Notes: generated by a model from the letters alone, not told the origin. DNA of 64,000 nucleotides from Sorex araneus (GCF_027595985.1 NC_073305.1:82493126-82557125), one strand, 5' to 3'. Counted from the first letter of the stretch, positions 24,511-36,550 are shown. A program made the numbers and translations.

Positions 24511-24845
24511 CAAATGAACAAGTGAGTCTGAGAATTCAGGAGCATTTTCCCTGACAATGATTAAGACTCAGAGTAGGTAAAAAAGTTGAGGAGTCCTGGC
24601 GATCTTCTGTTTATTGTGGACCACAAATTTAAGAAGAATATGGAGTTACCTGAATCCATAGGATTATGTGAACACTCTGAGCAAGCTCCAGGCTCACTGA
24701 ACCCTCTTAATTTTTTGCACTGGGGTCTAGGTATTTTGGTATTTTTCAATAATAATTTCCCAAAGTAAATAAGGAATGTAGATAAAAAGTTAAGACTAGA
24801 TATAAGAAGTTTATTTTTTTGCCATGTTCTTTTATTGAATTTGGG

Positions 24846-24984
24846 CAAATGATTCTTAAAGGCAAAACCAATGGAAAGATAAGCACCATTTTTGGATGTA
24901 AGTAGCATACCTGCTCTTCCTCACCCCTATCATTTCTACCAGGTCTCTTCTGTTGTCTGCTATTTTACCTTACCACGTGGCAAA
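24846..24984 (+). pseudogene. decayed duplicate of OPN5 intron 4/exon 5 junction
   Basis: About 139 bp clearly homologous to 22243-22383, including CTACCAGGTCTCTTCT, a TTTTACCTTACC tract and GTGGCAA at the exon start. The splice acceptor CCAG|GTGG has become CCACGTGG, so the AG is lost, and only seven exon bases are present. It cannot act as an exon. Confidence 0.8.
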
Positions 24985-25015
24985 TAAAATACAGTTCTTG
25001 TTATAGTAGTGGTAG

Positions 25016-25109
25016 TGGTCGTGCTAAGGAACCACATGGTGCAGGGGATCCAACCCAGGGCCTCAGACATGCAAGACATGTACTCTACTACTAAGTCATA
25101 TGCCCAGCC
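25016..25109 (-). mobile_element. tRNA-Ala-like SINE
   Basis: The reverse complement reads GACTTAGTAGTAGAGTACAT and then GGCCCTGGGTTGGATCCC, a tRNA-Ala-like A and B box arrangement distinct from the SOR family that dominates the window. Confidence 0.6.
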
Positions 25110-25347
25110 TAGTGACAAGTCTTTTGACCCTTGGTGTCCTCAAAGAATGAAATGAAAAAAAAAATAAGACAGAAGTAAAAGATCATGCTGTGAGTGGAGT
25201 CTGGAGACCATTTTTTACTATAGATCCTGCTATTGTTAATAACTCTCTATCTTTGGGCAAATTAGAGATTAGGATGAGCTGATTGTGAAGCCATTCCAGT
25301 GGTATCTAACAAAGTTGTAAGGATCAAACAGTGTGTGTCACACATCA

Positions 25348-25348
<1 letters not shown>

Positions 25349-25399
<51 letters not shown>
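25349..25399 (+). repeat. (CA)n microsatellite
   Basis: Pure CA/AC dinucleotide run of about 25 units. Confidence 0.98.
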
Positions 25400-25404
<5 letters not shown>

Positions 25405-25884
25405 CCAGAGAGTGAAGACACTCTAGGTGGCAACTATTAATGAGGTTTTTTTAATCATTGTGGGTGATTAATACATTTCCACTGAATTGAGTATTTAAAT
25501 TCAAATGCTAAAATCCATCTATTTAGAAAGTAATAACACCTTGACCTTATAAAATACTAATATCTCGTGATCAGTGCAGGTGGAGAGAAAACTTTTACTA
25601 GAGTTGCTAAGGGAGAAAATAATGAGCCACTTCTTCATCTGGTGAGGATGGGAATTTGACAGGAATGGGTGAAGGCAGATTATGCTTACCTCATAATTTT
25701 GCTTTAGACTGACTCTGGATTCTGTACATTAGCTTACAAATGTGAGGAGCACATCAACATCCAACAACAATAGAGGGAAATTTATTTGGAAGAGAGTGAC
25801 TTAAAGTCACCACCCTTTAAAAAAAAATCAGTCAGCCAAGAGACAGATCAGTTTGCCTGCTTCTTTAAGCTGTTTGTGATTACT

Positions 25885-26052
25885 GGGGCTGGAGCAATAG
25901 CACAGTGGGTAGGGCGTTTGCCTTGTGCACGGCTAACCCAGGTTCAATTCCCAGCATCACATATGGTCCCTCGAGCACCACCAGTAGTAATTCCTGAGTG
26001 CATGAGCCAGGAGTAACCCCTGTGCATTGCCAACTGTAACCCAAAAAAGCAG
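25885..26052 (+). mobile_element. SOR-type SINE, short form, with TSD
   Basis: Plus-strand copy with GGGGCTGGAGCAATAGCAC head. Its tail runs into TA/TG repeats (26053-26104). GTGATTACT flanks SINE plus repeat at 25876-25884 and 26105-26113. Confidence 0.92.
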
Positions 26053-26104
26053 TATATATATATGTATATATATACATATATATATATATATGTATATATA
26101 TATA
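26053..26104 (+). repeat. TA-rich microsatellite in SINE tail
   Basis: Alternating TA with interspersed TG, lying inside the SINE target duplication, so it grew from the SINE tail. Confidence 0.9.
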
Positions 26105-27061
26105 GTGATTACTTTTGCAAGAGGAAGATAAGGGCTATTTCCTAACATTTGAGCTTCTCACCATAAAAGCTAAATCTTGGAGGAGTTCTTAGATTCCAGT
26201 GGTTGACATATCTTCAGGAAGGAATGCTAAGGAGGTGTGGTGAGTTGTTGGAGATTTCTTTTTAACTTTTCAAAGGATCCCCCACCTTGTCTGATTTATC
26301 CCTGTTGTTAAGATGCTAGGAAAATGAGTAATATGGAGGCCCAAAGAATGAGGTAAGGAGATATGAAGCTAGTAATGTGTTTCTAGAATAATCCAAATAA
26401 ATGAAACTGGATTTGTTTATCTGATTGTTCTTTTCTTTCCAAGATCTGAAATGTATTATGTATTTGCTCATTATGGAAGCCGCTCCTGGGAAATGTTTTG
26501 AGTTCAAATAAAAAACGCTAATGTAATGAATATGAGATTGTGGGAATAAATGCTCAGTAATTTTAACAGTTCATTAAATGTTAACTTATCTTTATCCCCT
26601 GAAGTGAATCCCCTGAGATTTTGGTAGCTACAGATGAGTCAAGGAGAAAAAAAATGTGGCCAAGAGTCCTTTTAGAAATGTTATTATTCATCACACCTGG
26701 CTGTCCAGATGCACACTCCTGGATTTTGTAAACAGTGCTTCTCTCCCCTGGCAATGTAATAGGGGCTCCAGTGAGCTTTGAAAAAAATATTGTTGCCCAG
26801 ACGGCACCCATGCTGTGGTTGGACTCAAGTGGTCTTGAGCTTTAGCTGTTTGTGAAGTTTATGAGTTCTCCCAGATGACTTTCTTCTACAGTGGCTGCTG
26901 AAATTCTTTAGTGCCTGAGAAGAGAAAGGGTGGGCAGTGCAGCTCAGGCATTTATAATCTTTACACATCTACATTGAGGGACAGGGGAACCGGATATCAG
27001 ATGCTAGACCACTAGACCAATTAGACCAACCTCAGATCAGCTATTGGCGTTCAAAAGGTAT

Positions 27062-27127
<66 letters not shown>
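27062..27127 (+). repeat. (TG)n microsatellite
   Basis: About 32 TG units, 430 bp before exon 6. Confidence 0.98.
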
Positions 27128-27128
<1 letters not shown>

Positions 27129-27559
27129 GACAATGGAAGCATTGCACATTTCTTATATTTTAGTAAAGATAGAGAACAAAGAACAGAGTTCCGAACTTGG
27201 CAGTGCTACTGTCACTGAATTTCCCACAAGTGTCCTTGTTTGAATGTTGTTTTGTCCAAGAGCAACCTTTTAGTAACTGAGACACAGAGCCCAACTGAAT
27301 GGGAGGTACGCATGCAATGAGTTCTGTCCTTGAACAACAGCGAACTCACCAGGGCACAATCCCATGGCTTGAGCTTTAGAATATTCTACCTGAGGGATTT
27401 TTTGAATTTAAATATTATAAACTAAGTTATTATTTTAAATGTTTATGTTAGTTAAGTTTGAGGTTTATATGTAAATATGAGTATGTATGGATATGCATTA
27501 TATATATGTATATATGTACATACATATATAGGTGTTAATTAGTTTTCTTCTGTGTTTAG

Positions 27560-27617
27560 GCTGCACACTGTGACCACAGTCAGGAAGTCTTCTGCTGTAC
27601 TGGAAATTCATCAAGAG
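27560..27617 (+). CDS. OPN5: OPN5 exon 6 (residues 333-352, cytoplasmic tail)
   Basis: The acceptor is TTCTGTGTTTAG. Spliced to exon 5 it reads LHTVTTVRKSSAVLEIHQE, matching the conserved OPN5 tail. The AGAG|GTATGA following Glu352 is a good donor, and the known human protein continues with Trp-Glu beyond the equivalent glutamate, so splicing to a further exon is expected. If the donor is not used, the frame adds one Val and stops at 27621-27623, giving a 353-residue protein. Ser and Thr residues in this tail are plausible arrestin/kinase targets. The 3' extent of the transcript is not visible. Confidence 0.88.
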
Positions 27618-28970
27618 GTATGAAGATGGACACAGCATCTCTCATGGACAAAATTTTAGTCACTTATTTGCCTCTTCCCTGCTCTGAATGTTTGATTGTG
27701 ATCACACTTTTCTCTTTATATTCTATTTTTTATATTTTGTACACCTTCTCTCTTTTTCCTTGAGTCAGAATTTTCTGGGAAATTAAAATGACCAAATGGA
27801 AATCCAATTATAGGCTACTACTATAAGAAGTGTTACTAGGATGTGCCTCCCTGGAATATTCTTTGGATTTATACTGAAAACCCACTGTCATGCCAAATAG
27901 CATATTTTGTCTGGACTATTATGTTATTCAAATTTTAGTTATTAGGCTATTATTTTTGTACATTGTCATGATTGTTTCTTAATATAATACAGGGATATGG
28001 CAGCCTGAGCTCATGTAGGTAGGAGATCATGCAGGCAGTATATGGGATCATGGCTCTTTAATTGGTTGATGCGTCTGAAACCACTTTCTTCTCAATACTC
28101 CAGGGGTAGCAATCCCACAAAGTAGTCCTCTAGGGAAATCAATTTTGCCTTAAATCCCTAAATGGAAAACTCTTGTGTGTCTCAGAATTGGAGGACAAAA
28201 ACTTTCCAATGATGATAATTTTACCCACCTGAGTTTTTCTCATTAAGATCTACTTACCACTGTAGTGAATGTAACAGGGCATTACTCGTTATATTATTGG
28301 AGACAAATTTGATGAAAACAGCCATATTTGAGTGTTGTTCTTTTAAATTTGTTCTTTGTTCACTTAGTTCTTTTTCTTTTGTTCTAACAAAGCTTTGTGA
28401 GGTCTAATGGTTAAGAGACAGACGCAGAGACAAATGAGATGGAATAATTTTCAAAGGCAGACCCCCACAGAGCTATTGAAGGGGGCAGGCGTGAAAATAC
28501 TAGGCTGGGATTGACTTTCAATTCACTGTCCATTGAGTCTTCTCTTCTAATCTCATGAATCGTCTCCATTGCAATTATTTTCATTCATACTTGATTCAAG
28601 TGTCTGCCATGACCCCTTGTCCCTTTATCTTTTCCTTCCCTGTGTCCTCAAGTTCTCACCACTGGTTCTGATCTCACCTTTCTGATAGCAGCTGGCCAGG
28701 CAATGAATGAAAAGAAAAAATTGAGTTGCATAGGAGAATCAGCACGAATGGAGATTCTAACTGGAGAGAAGTGAGGAAAGAGAGACAGAGATCTTGTTGG
28801 TGCCCTCAAGACTCTTCCATCTTCTTCTTTTTCAGGATTTACAAAGAATCAGACCCTCCCCTCTGACTAAGGCTCATCTTTGGTGTCCATATTTTCTTTT
28901 CTCCAGAGTTGGAGAAATGAGTGAGTGATGATTTTAGGTAAATACTAAAATGTAGAAAGCCATAGTCTAT

Positions 28971-29030
28971 TTTGTATTTATTTATTTATTAAACATATAC
29001 CTTTATTTCTTTATTTATTTATTTGCTTTA
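28971..29030 (+). repeat. (TTTA)n tract
   Basis: TTTATTTATT repeats at the tail side of the following minus-strand SINE. Confidence 0.85.
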
Positions 29031-29190
29031 TTGGGTCACACCTGGCAATGCAGAGGGGTTACTCCTGGTTCATGCTCAGGAATTGCTCCTGGTGGTGCTC
29101 AGGGGACCATATGAGATGCTGGGAATTGAACCCGGGTCTGCCACGTGCAAGGCAAATGCCCTAACCCACTGTGCTATCGCTCCAGCCCCC
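29031..29190 (-). mobile_element. SOR-type SINE, short form
   Basis: Minus-strand copy: GGGTCACACCTGGCAATG, GGGACCATATGAGATGCTGG, GCTATCGCTCCAGCCCC. Confidence 0.92.
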
Positions 29191-29329
29191 ATATCTTTCT
29201 TTAGAGCAAAGGGAGTAATAAGTCTACTGGGACTTGGGGCTGCTTACAAAGTCAGAGGGAAAACCTGGTAATAGAAAACAGTCAAGAGTCTATCTGGTAG
29301 GCAGCTGAAGGTAAAGAATCAATGTGTGA

Positions 29330-29475
29330 AAGTGCATGGCCTCACAGGTGGATGGGAACATAGGTTTGGAGTGGGATGAGACTGCCTGATGTCCTTTGCT
29401 GAGCTTATAAAATGGGGATAGTAACAACATTCTCTCATAGGGACACTGTGAGATTTAGGTGAGAAAATATTTATT
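29330..29475 (+). mobile_element. MIR
   Basis: ATAAAATGGGGATAGTAACA and CTCATAGGGACACTGTGAGA match the MIR 3' half in sense orientation. Confidence 0.6.
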
Positions 29476-30009
29476 TGAGTCATGTAAGGGCAGAGAGAAA
29501 ATTTCTGCACTTCTGGGTTCTGCTCAAACTGGTCAGGCAATGAAATAAACATCAGACAAGATAGAGGAAAGAAAAGAACAAACTGAATTGCATGGGTGTG
29601 GAGAATAAAGAACAGGGTAGGGGCTGAAGGTCTCAAAGTTAAAGGAGTAGGATGAGGAGAGAATAACTCATATGACAAAGATTAGGTGTTCAGTAATGAA
29701 TTATTCCTACCATAGAGGAAGTTTTTTCAGATAGAAAAATTAATTTCTGGAAAAATTCAAGTTATGGGTAATATTCTCAATTTTTATCCCGCTAATTAGC
29801 TAAGGAAATGGTAAAAAGTCCTTCTAAAATGTCAAGAACTTCATTGCACTGACAGCATATAACAATGATGTAAATAGTTATTTACACATTGCTTTTACAT
29901 TCATAGTTTAAAATAATGCACATGCCAGACTGACACTTCTTAGGAAGGCCTGTTTCAAACATTAAACATTTGGGTCAACCATATGCTTCAGTCACTTAGC
30001 ACCATGACT

Positions 30010-30184
30010 GATTTTTTTTTCTTTTTGGGTCACACCCGGCGATGCACAGGGGTCACTCCTGGCTCATGCACTCAGGAATTACTCTTGGCAGTGCTTGGGG
30101 GACCATATGGGATGCTGGGAATCAAACTCAGGTCAGCCGTGTGCATGGCAAATGCTCTACCCTCTGTGCTATTGCTCCAGCCCC
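30010..30184 (-). mobile_element. SOR-type SINE, short form, with TSD
   Basis: Minus-strand copy bounded by AGCACCATGACT at 29998-30009 and 30185-30196. Confidence 0.93.
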
Positions 30185-30511
30185 AGCACCATGACTATTA
30201 GTAGAAGAGGCAACCCTATGTCTTAGAGTTACTATAATTATTAAGACAGTTTTCGTGATCATGCAGGTTTGGGGATGGTAGTCAGGCAAGTGGCATAGCA
30301 GACTCAATAACATTGAAAATGGTGAGGAGACACTAACTTTAGGTTTAAGATGAAGTAACGAAGTTTATAAGTTTTAATCAGATCAATCTGATAGCAACAT
30401 AGAAGTTCAGCTCTCCTGATTAGAAGCAGGATCAAAAATTTGAAGGTAGGAGACCAGTCAGCACCATAAAAAAAATAACAATTTGTGAGGTACCAAATCA
30501 GAAATAAAAAT

Positions 30512-30625
30512 GGGCATGAGGGGGTGGAAGATAATTCAAGTGAAGAAGTGACTAGCAGAATGAGGTTCTGAGTTTGAAGTCATCCACTGTATGCCCTCAT
30601 GAGCATTGCTGAATATGACTCCATT
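30512..30625 (+). mobile_element. possible old SINE fragment
   Basis: GTGGAAGATAATTCAAGTG head and CCCTCATGAGCATTGCTGAA resemble a very diverged short-form SINE. Confidence 0.3.
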
Positions 30626-30908
30626 TTTAAAAAACAAACATGAAGATGGGAATATACAGTTTGAAATATTTTAACATACAGGAGATTTTGATAATCGACT
30701 TAATAGATGAGGCATTTAATGATACGGAGTAAAAGTGAGGATACTGGTTTCTATAGAAGGAAAATTGCACGTAGGGGAGTAGGGTGAGGGACAGGTAATA
30801 AGTTATATATTTTTTGTGTTGTGAGCACCACATAGGCAAATTTCTCACAGTAGAGGAAAAGCTAGCAAAAATAGGTTATTAAAATAGTTGAAAGTCATAC
30901 TGATAATT

Positions 30909-31092
30909 GCTGTATCACTGTCACCCCGTTGCTCATCGATTTGCTAACGTCTCCATTGTGAGACTTGTAACTTTTGGCATATTGAATATGCCTTGGGGAA
31001 CTTGCCAGGCTCCTCCAGATAGGCGGAGAAATCAAACCCGGGTCAGCCGCCTGTAAGGCAAATGCCTACCAGCTGTGCTATCGCTCCAGCCC
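30909..31092 (-). mobile_element. SOR-type SINE, long form, internally deleted
   Basis: Minus-strand tail CATCGATTTGCTAACGTCTC and head GCTATCGCTCCAGCCCC; the CTCGAGCGGGCACCAG block and one GGCAAGCTA module are missing. Confidence 0.85.
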
Positions 31093-31363
31093 CCATAATT
31101 AAAGTGATAGACTGCATACTGATAATATTGGGATTTTATGCTTTTGGAGGGAAACAAGGGGAAAGGAAAGTTAAAAATAGTTGATTTCAAAAGATCTGGA
31201 AAATATTCAAAAGAGAACATTTTAACTTTGTTTTATTTTTGAGTAAATGATTATAGAAGTAAACTGGAGGAAAACAGTGGAAATAATCATATGCATCAGG
31301 GTAGACTTGTCTAGTACTAGGCAGACCTTAACATTGACCTTGTATGGAAGTCTATGAAAACAG

Positions 31364-31609
31364 ATCACTGTCACTGTCACTGTCACTGTCACTGTCAGCC
31401 CGTTGCTCATCGATTTGCTCGAGCGGGCACCGGTAACATCTCCATTGTGAGACTTGTTACTGTTTTTGGCATAGCGAGTACGCCATGGGTAGCTTGCCAG
31501 GCTCTGCCATGTGGGTGAGATACTTTTGGCAGCTTGCCAGGCTCTCCAAGAGAGGCTGAGGAATCGAACCCGGCTTGGCCACGTGCAAGGCAAGCACCCT
31601 ATCCGCTCT
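31364..31609 (-). mobile_element. SOR-type SINE, long form
   Basis: Minus-strand copy with a (CACTGT)n tail at the left, GCTCGAGCGGGCACCGGTAA, two TTGCCAGGCTCT modules and GAATCGAACCCGGC box B. Confidence 0.92.
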
Positions 31610-32472
31610 GACTTTTATTATATTATATTCAGCAGATTATAGAAATGTATGGAATATATTCTGAAAAGAATTGTTTTTCAAGAGATTGAAACCAAAACCA
31701 ACCTTGGCTTTCTAGCCATTTTGAGTAAAAGAAATTATTGTTACTTTGAACTTTTTTTTAAAAACAAACAAACAAAACCCAACTGTGCCAGACAGGTAAG
31801 AAACACTATAGAAATTGGATATAGGCACCTTCTGACTTTGATCAGGACCTTTATGTGGACAATAAATATTGACTACATAAGTATGGTACTTATATGTCAA
31901 AACTTACTATAGATATATCTTCATATGTATGACGTGCTATATGTATTAGACATGCATACATTACACACTTTAGATAAAAATATGAGAGCCAATATTTCAA
32001 AGTGCAAAGGAACTTTTAAAAAACTTCTTTTATTTATTTATTGGACACTGGCCAAATCAATGTGAATTAATATTGCATTCACTTATTTGGAATTCTAATA
32101 TTAATGTGACACTTTTACTAATACTATCTATATACTGTCCACAGATTTTCAGAAGGTACAAAAAAAGAGAGTTATTTAAGAATTTGGGATTTCTTGGGGG
32201 TAAAATCTTGACCTCTCAATTTTAAGTAATTGTAATAATTTTTGGATGGAATACAAAGGACAGCAATAGGATTTGGTGTCCATATTTGATGGAATATTTT
32301 GAGAAACTGCAAAGTATCAGGAGTTGAGTTTTCCTCAGTTGAGAAGGAAGTATGGTGCATGCACTCAAGTTCTCTGAGCTGAATTCATTCATTGTCAGGG
32401 AGAACACAAATTGTTCTGCAATATCTGGATGTTTGAATTCTAAATTTACACAGAGGGAAAGTGCATAGATCT

Positions 32473-32473
<1 letters not shown>

Positions 32474-32515
<42 letters not shown>
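32474..32515 (+). repeat. (CT)n microsatellite
   Basis: Pure CT run of about 20 units. Confidence 0.97.
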
Positions 32516-32518
<3 letters not shown>

Positions 32519-32697
32519 CTTCTACCCTCTCCCAATCAGGATAACAAAATTGGGCTGGCCAGGTGATTTGATGCCCTGAAAATTACAAATTTCTTTCCAC
32601 ATGCTAAGACATCAGAGAAACAGCATGGTATAGGACTACAGAAAACAATTTCAGAGTTTGCCAGACAGATCTCCACCTCAGATAGTTTCTTTTATGG

Positions 32698-32955
32698 GCT
32701 GGGACTGGAGCGATAGTATAGTGGGGAGGGTGTTTGCCTTGCACGTAGCTGACCCAGGTTTGATTCCTCTGTACCTCTCAGAGAGACCGGCAAGCTACTG
32801 AAAGTATCCCACCCACATGGAAGAGCCTGGCAAGCTACCTGTGGTGTATTTGATATACCAAAAACAGTAACAATAAGTCTCACAATGAGGCGTTACTGGT
32901 GCCTGTTAGAGCAAATGGATGGTCCACAGGATGAGAATGCTACAGTGCTACACAG
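32698..32955 (+). mobile_element. SOR-type SINE, long form
   Basis: Plus-strand copy: GACTGGAGCGATAGTATAG head, GACCCAGGTTTGATTCCTC, two GGCAAGCTAC modules, CCAAAAACAGTAACAATAAG and a CTACAGTGCTACA tail. Confidence 0.92.
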
Positions 32956-34838
32956 GTATAGATAAATTTTTTGATCATGAAGGTGTCCTCAGTTAGGTTG
33001 GCTGTGAAATGGAGACAGTCTTACCTTATCAGGCTTTGTTGTCAGTAATTTGCATGCATTTTGTAAAGCTCTTAGTTCTGGCCCATTGTATATTAAAAGC
33101 ACATGATGAACAGAAGCTCTTGTTACTAACAATAAGAGGACAATCATATTCCCAGTGGGTTCTGTAATTGTATTTGTTGCCTAAAGGTAGTAGGAGAGCA
33201 TTCTTCAAGGAGCCCATTTACCTTAGATGTAGAAGATAGTCAAGCTATTTCTGACAATGGCAAATAGGGTATCAAGACTCCTGTGGTATGGCCACCAATA
33301 GCTCTACCGCTCCTCACTGAAGGTCTTAGGAACTGAGGCCCTGAGATGCTTGGTTGTTTTTGCCATGGCTGGGGAATGGCAAATAGTACTTATAAACAGA
33401 GAGAGTAGCTGTTTGCTTTATTTGAATAGGAATCATCCTTCAGGAGGACAAGATAAGCCTTAATTTCATGCGCAAATCTAATTAGATCACCTCTAATGGA
33501 AGGTTCAAAATGACGAGGGCTTTTGTAGGCACTTCAGTGAGGTAAGAATTTTGTAATTTGCAGTCAGGCTCTGTGTGCCATATTGCACTCAGAAAATCAG
33601 AAACTTTCTTTGGGTCACCAGTTAGCTCACAGAAATTGCTCTAATAATTATTTGACCAGCTGGATCCTAGCTGGCAGGATTATATCAAGTTTAGCGGACT
33701 CCATTTTGAAGGCTTGTCTAGGATTTTTTAACCTCCTAGTTTCTACTATATGATATTGCCTAGTATGCAGTCAGAGTGCAATCTTCAAACCCAGAGCTGG
33801 GCATTTCTTGGGAGCGAGTTAGATATACAGAATTTGGGTGCCAACTCTGACGAATTAGAACCTGCAATTTCAAACGGGGATTTCCCAGCCCCTTGAAGTT
33901 GGTTCAATTGGTGGTTTTGTTAAGATTTATATGATTATGAGTCATTCGCCATTGGAGGTGGTAAAAATAGAACCTCATCCAATGAATAGTAGATATAAAA
34001 GCCAGAAAATTGGGGTCTCAAAATGCCCCTATTGACTGGGGACATGAAGCTATTGTGCGAATGACACTCTAAGCTGTGCTCCACACTCATAGGTGCTTCA
34101 GGAGAAGTCTGAGACAATCACCTCTTGTAGAAGGCTAAGAACCAGGGTCCATTTTCCCCAGGAACCAAAGGGCAGGGCCTTGTCCTGAGAGGTGAGTCAG
34201 CATTTACTCACGTGCAGCTGAACTTAGCTGAGCTTGACTACTTACATTGAACTTGTTCGGAGAGAAGGGTATTTTTCTTTAGTACAAAGAGTTACACTTT
34301 TGTAAGTATTTTCTATTTTGAGAGTGGCATCCACTTGCAACTCCCACCCTTCCCACATACACACACACCCAAATGAACAAAATCTAATTTTGTGAGAGGA
34401 AAAGAAAAGCATCTGATCCTTTTGAAAAAACGAGCCAAATTTGGCAGCAAGCATGTGGGATTTATCCAAACTGCCCAGATTTATATTTGAATCTATGAAT
34501 TTTGATATTCCATCCATGTGGAAGCAGATTCCTGTATGAGTCCAGACTGATAAAAAGTTTAAAAGCATTGAAAGTAAAGAATAATAGCTTTCCAGCAGTA
34601 AGTGGCTCTCAACACTCCCAGAGAGTGGAGAAACTGGCACCATTCTCAAAACACAGGGCCAGGCCCAAAAATTGTAGAAATACTTCCAAGCGGGTATTTT
34701 GTTGGCACTCACTGCCAGTAAGGAATTGGCCTGGTCTCACATAAATGATAATCTAATTCTTCATTTGAACCTGAGTGTGGGTCTCATGGCAGAAATGAAA
34801 CCATGATGATAAGCCTAGGACCAGAAGGAAGGAGAGGA

Positions 34839-34902
34839 GACAGACAGACAGATAGACAGACAGACAGAGAGACAGAGATAGACAGACACAGAGAGACAGA
34901 GA

Positions 34903-34992
<90 letters not shown>
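34839..34992 (+). repeat. GACA/GATA and (GA)n purine tract
   Basis: About 80 bp of GACA-rich units grading into about 60 bp of pure GA. The open frames across it are artefacts. Confidence 0.97.
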
Positions 34993-36181
34993 CACCCTTT
35001 TTATTTCTTCTGAGGCTATTCCAGTTTCATTAACTGGGGAAAGATCAGGAAAGAGCCTGCAGTGGAAGACAAGAATGGTAGTACAACAGTCCCAGAAGCC
35101 AGTAGTCCTGTTAATCTGGGACCCAGGAAAACAAGTAAGCCAGCAGCAACCAGCTCATAATTGCTTATGACTGCAGTCAAGCCACTCTAGTAGAATGGAT
35201 TGAGAGACTAAGGAACATGAGACAAGGGGAAGAAGAGGACACTGGGAGTGGATGAAAAGGAAATGTTGCATCTCATTGTGGGTCCACTAATAGGTAGACA
35301 CAGCCACTGAGAAGATCTAACAAACTGGGGACAGGTGGGCAGAAGGAAGCAATAATTCTAGGTAAACTTCAGGAAAAAAATTTTCTTGCAAAAGTTCACA
35401 TGAAAAGGAGGCAAGTGTGACTTTTAAAAATTCATTTAAAAATACTTATTTTTACCTCCTGGAGACAAGCTCAGAAGTAGATGAATCACTGTGCTCACAA
35501 TATTGCAGTACAAGTACCACTATTACAACCGTGCTTGGCCAAATCCTAGTCCTTCTAAATTTCTTATTGATACCGTGACTTTCTCATCAGAAGTGCTTGT
35601 CAGATAAGTCTGAAGATTATATATGTCTATGTTTATATCTGTATCTATACACGTTACTGGAGCTATAAGTACAGAAATACTGGAGAGAAGAAAGGGAATG
35701 ATTTCTGTATTTAGCCCTTTAGTATACTGATTTCATTTCACATTGTGTTTATTTAACGTAGTACAATTATTTAATATAATTTATCAATTAATAATAATTA
35801 TTTCAAATTAATAAAGTCATTCACATCAGTCAGAAATCCTACTAGAGTAACTCATAAGGCTTTTGAACATTAAGTTTTATGTTTCAGAATGGTTAGTATT
35901 ACAGAGGAAATTCTGTTATTCCAGAACATACTCGATTGGTTTTATTTCTAATGATCAATATCAATGAGGAGAGGTGAAAAATCATCAGAGACTGAGTCTG
36001 AAATAGAAGCTTGTTTGGGTTCTTCCAATTAATTGCTTCCAGTTAATACAAATAGGTAAAATGTATTCTCAATGTAGTAGGGCCTGCATGATTAAAGTGT
36101 GTATAAAAGAAAAAAACCTGACTTATTTGCCAGGAAGTACATTCCTACCAGAAAAATTATTAAGATAACTACAAAATGATT

Positions 36182-36425
36182 GCTGGAGTGACAGCACAGC
36201 AGTGGGCGTCTGCCTTTCAGGGCCAACTGGAGTTCGATCCCTCCGCCCCTCTCGGAGAGCCCGGCAAGCTACCGAGAGTATGGAGCCCGCGCGGCAGAGC
36301 CTGGCAAGCTACCCGTGCGTATTGGATATGCCAAAAACAGTAACAATAAGTCTCTCAATGAGTGACATTACTGGTGCCCGCTCAAACAAATCGATGAGCA
36401 ACGGGATGACAGTGACAGTGACTGG
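36182..36425 (+). mobile_element. SOR-type SINE, long form, with TSD
   Basis: Full copy including TCGGAGAGCCCGGCAAGCTA and a GACAGTGACAGTGACTGG tail. ACAAAATGATT flanks it at 36171-36181 and 36426-36436. Confidence 0.95.
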
Positions 36426-36465
36426 ACAAAATGATTAGGCTTACTAAAAACCAAGTGTTAGTCTA

Positions 36466-36550
36466 GTGTAGAGGTCAGAAAATTACAGCTCCTGGGTCAA
36501 ATTTGGCCAACTGTCTGCTTTTATAAATAAAGCTTCATTGGAACTCATTT
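36466..36550 (+). mobile_element. hAT-like MITE relic
   Basis: GAGGTCAGAAAATTACAGC, GGGTCAAATTTGGCCAAC and ATAAATAAAGCTTCATTGGA follow the common mammalian hAT-type MITE that begins CAGGGGTCGGCAAACT. The right half is missing. Confidence 0.55.

Larger units (their letters stand above)
22619..27559 (+). other. OPN5 intron 5
   Basis: About 4.9 kb containing a SINE fragment, a solo LTR, a MIR, the junction duplicate, a tRNA-Ala-like SINE, CA and TG microsatellites and one short-form SINE. 26.1-27.0 kb shows nothing recognisable. Confidence 0.85.
1748..27617 (+). other. OPN5: OPN5 (neuropsin) gene, six confident coding exons
   Basis: The exons join to a 352-codon open frame with no internal stop: 130, 120, 171, 335, 242 and 58 nt, junction phases 1, 1, 1, 0 and 2. 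All introns are GT-AG. The product is a group-specific opsin: N-terminal NHT glycosylation sequon (N4), seven hydrophobic helices, C106 and C183 for the conserved disulfide, DRY at 130-132, retinal Schiff-base lysine K296, NPIIY at 302-306 and a cytoplasmic CC pair (315-316) suitable for palmitoylation. OPN5 is known as a UV/violet-sensitive, bistable, Gi-type photopigment of retina, skin and hypothalamus. Residue 109, at the place of the rhodopsin helix-3 counterion, is Tyr; E177 matches the ECL2 counterion site. Nothing indicates pseudogenization. The 3' terminal exon is not settled. Confidence 0.96.

Noticed and set aside
27618..27623. Stop directly after exon 6 as the true OPN5 end
   Set aside because: AGAG|GTATGA is a good donor and the human protein continues past this point; kept only as the fallback for the isoform lacking exon 7.
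28900..28925. CTCCAG acceptor followed by AGTTGGAGAAATGA as OPN5 exon 7
   Set aside because: In phase from this AG it reads Ser-Trp-Arg-Asn-Glu-stop, not Trp-Glu, and the acceptor tract is modest; less fitting than 37127.
34242..34712. 156-codon minus-strand open frame
   Set aside because: Longest frame here apart from repeats, but no motif is recognisable, composition is that of chance translation, and no exon or retrogene features flank it.
34753..35033. Open frames encoding SLSLSL or RERERE repeats
   Set aside because: They translate the GA/GACA microsatellite.
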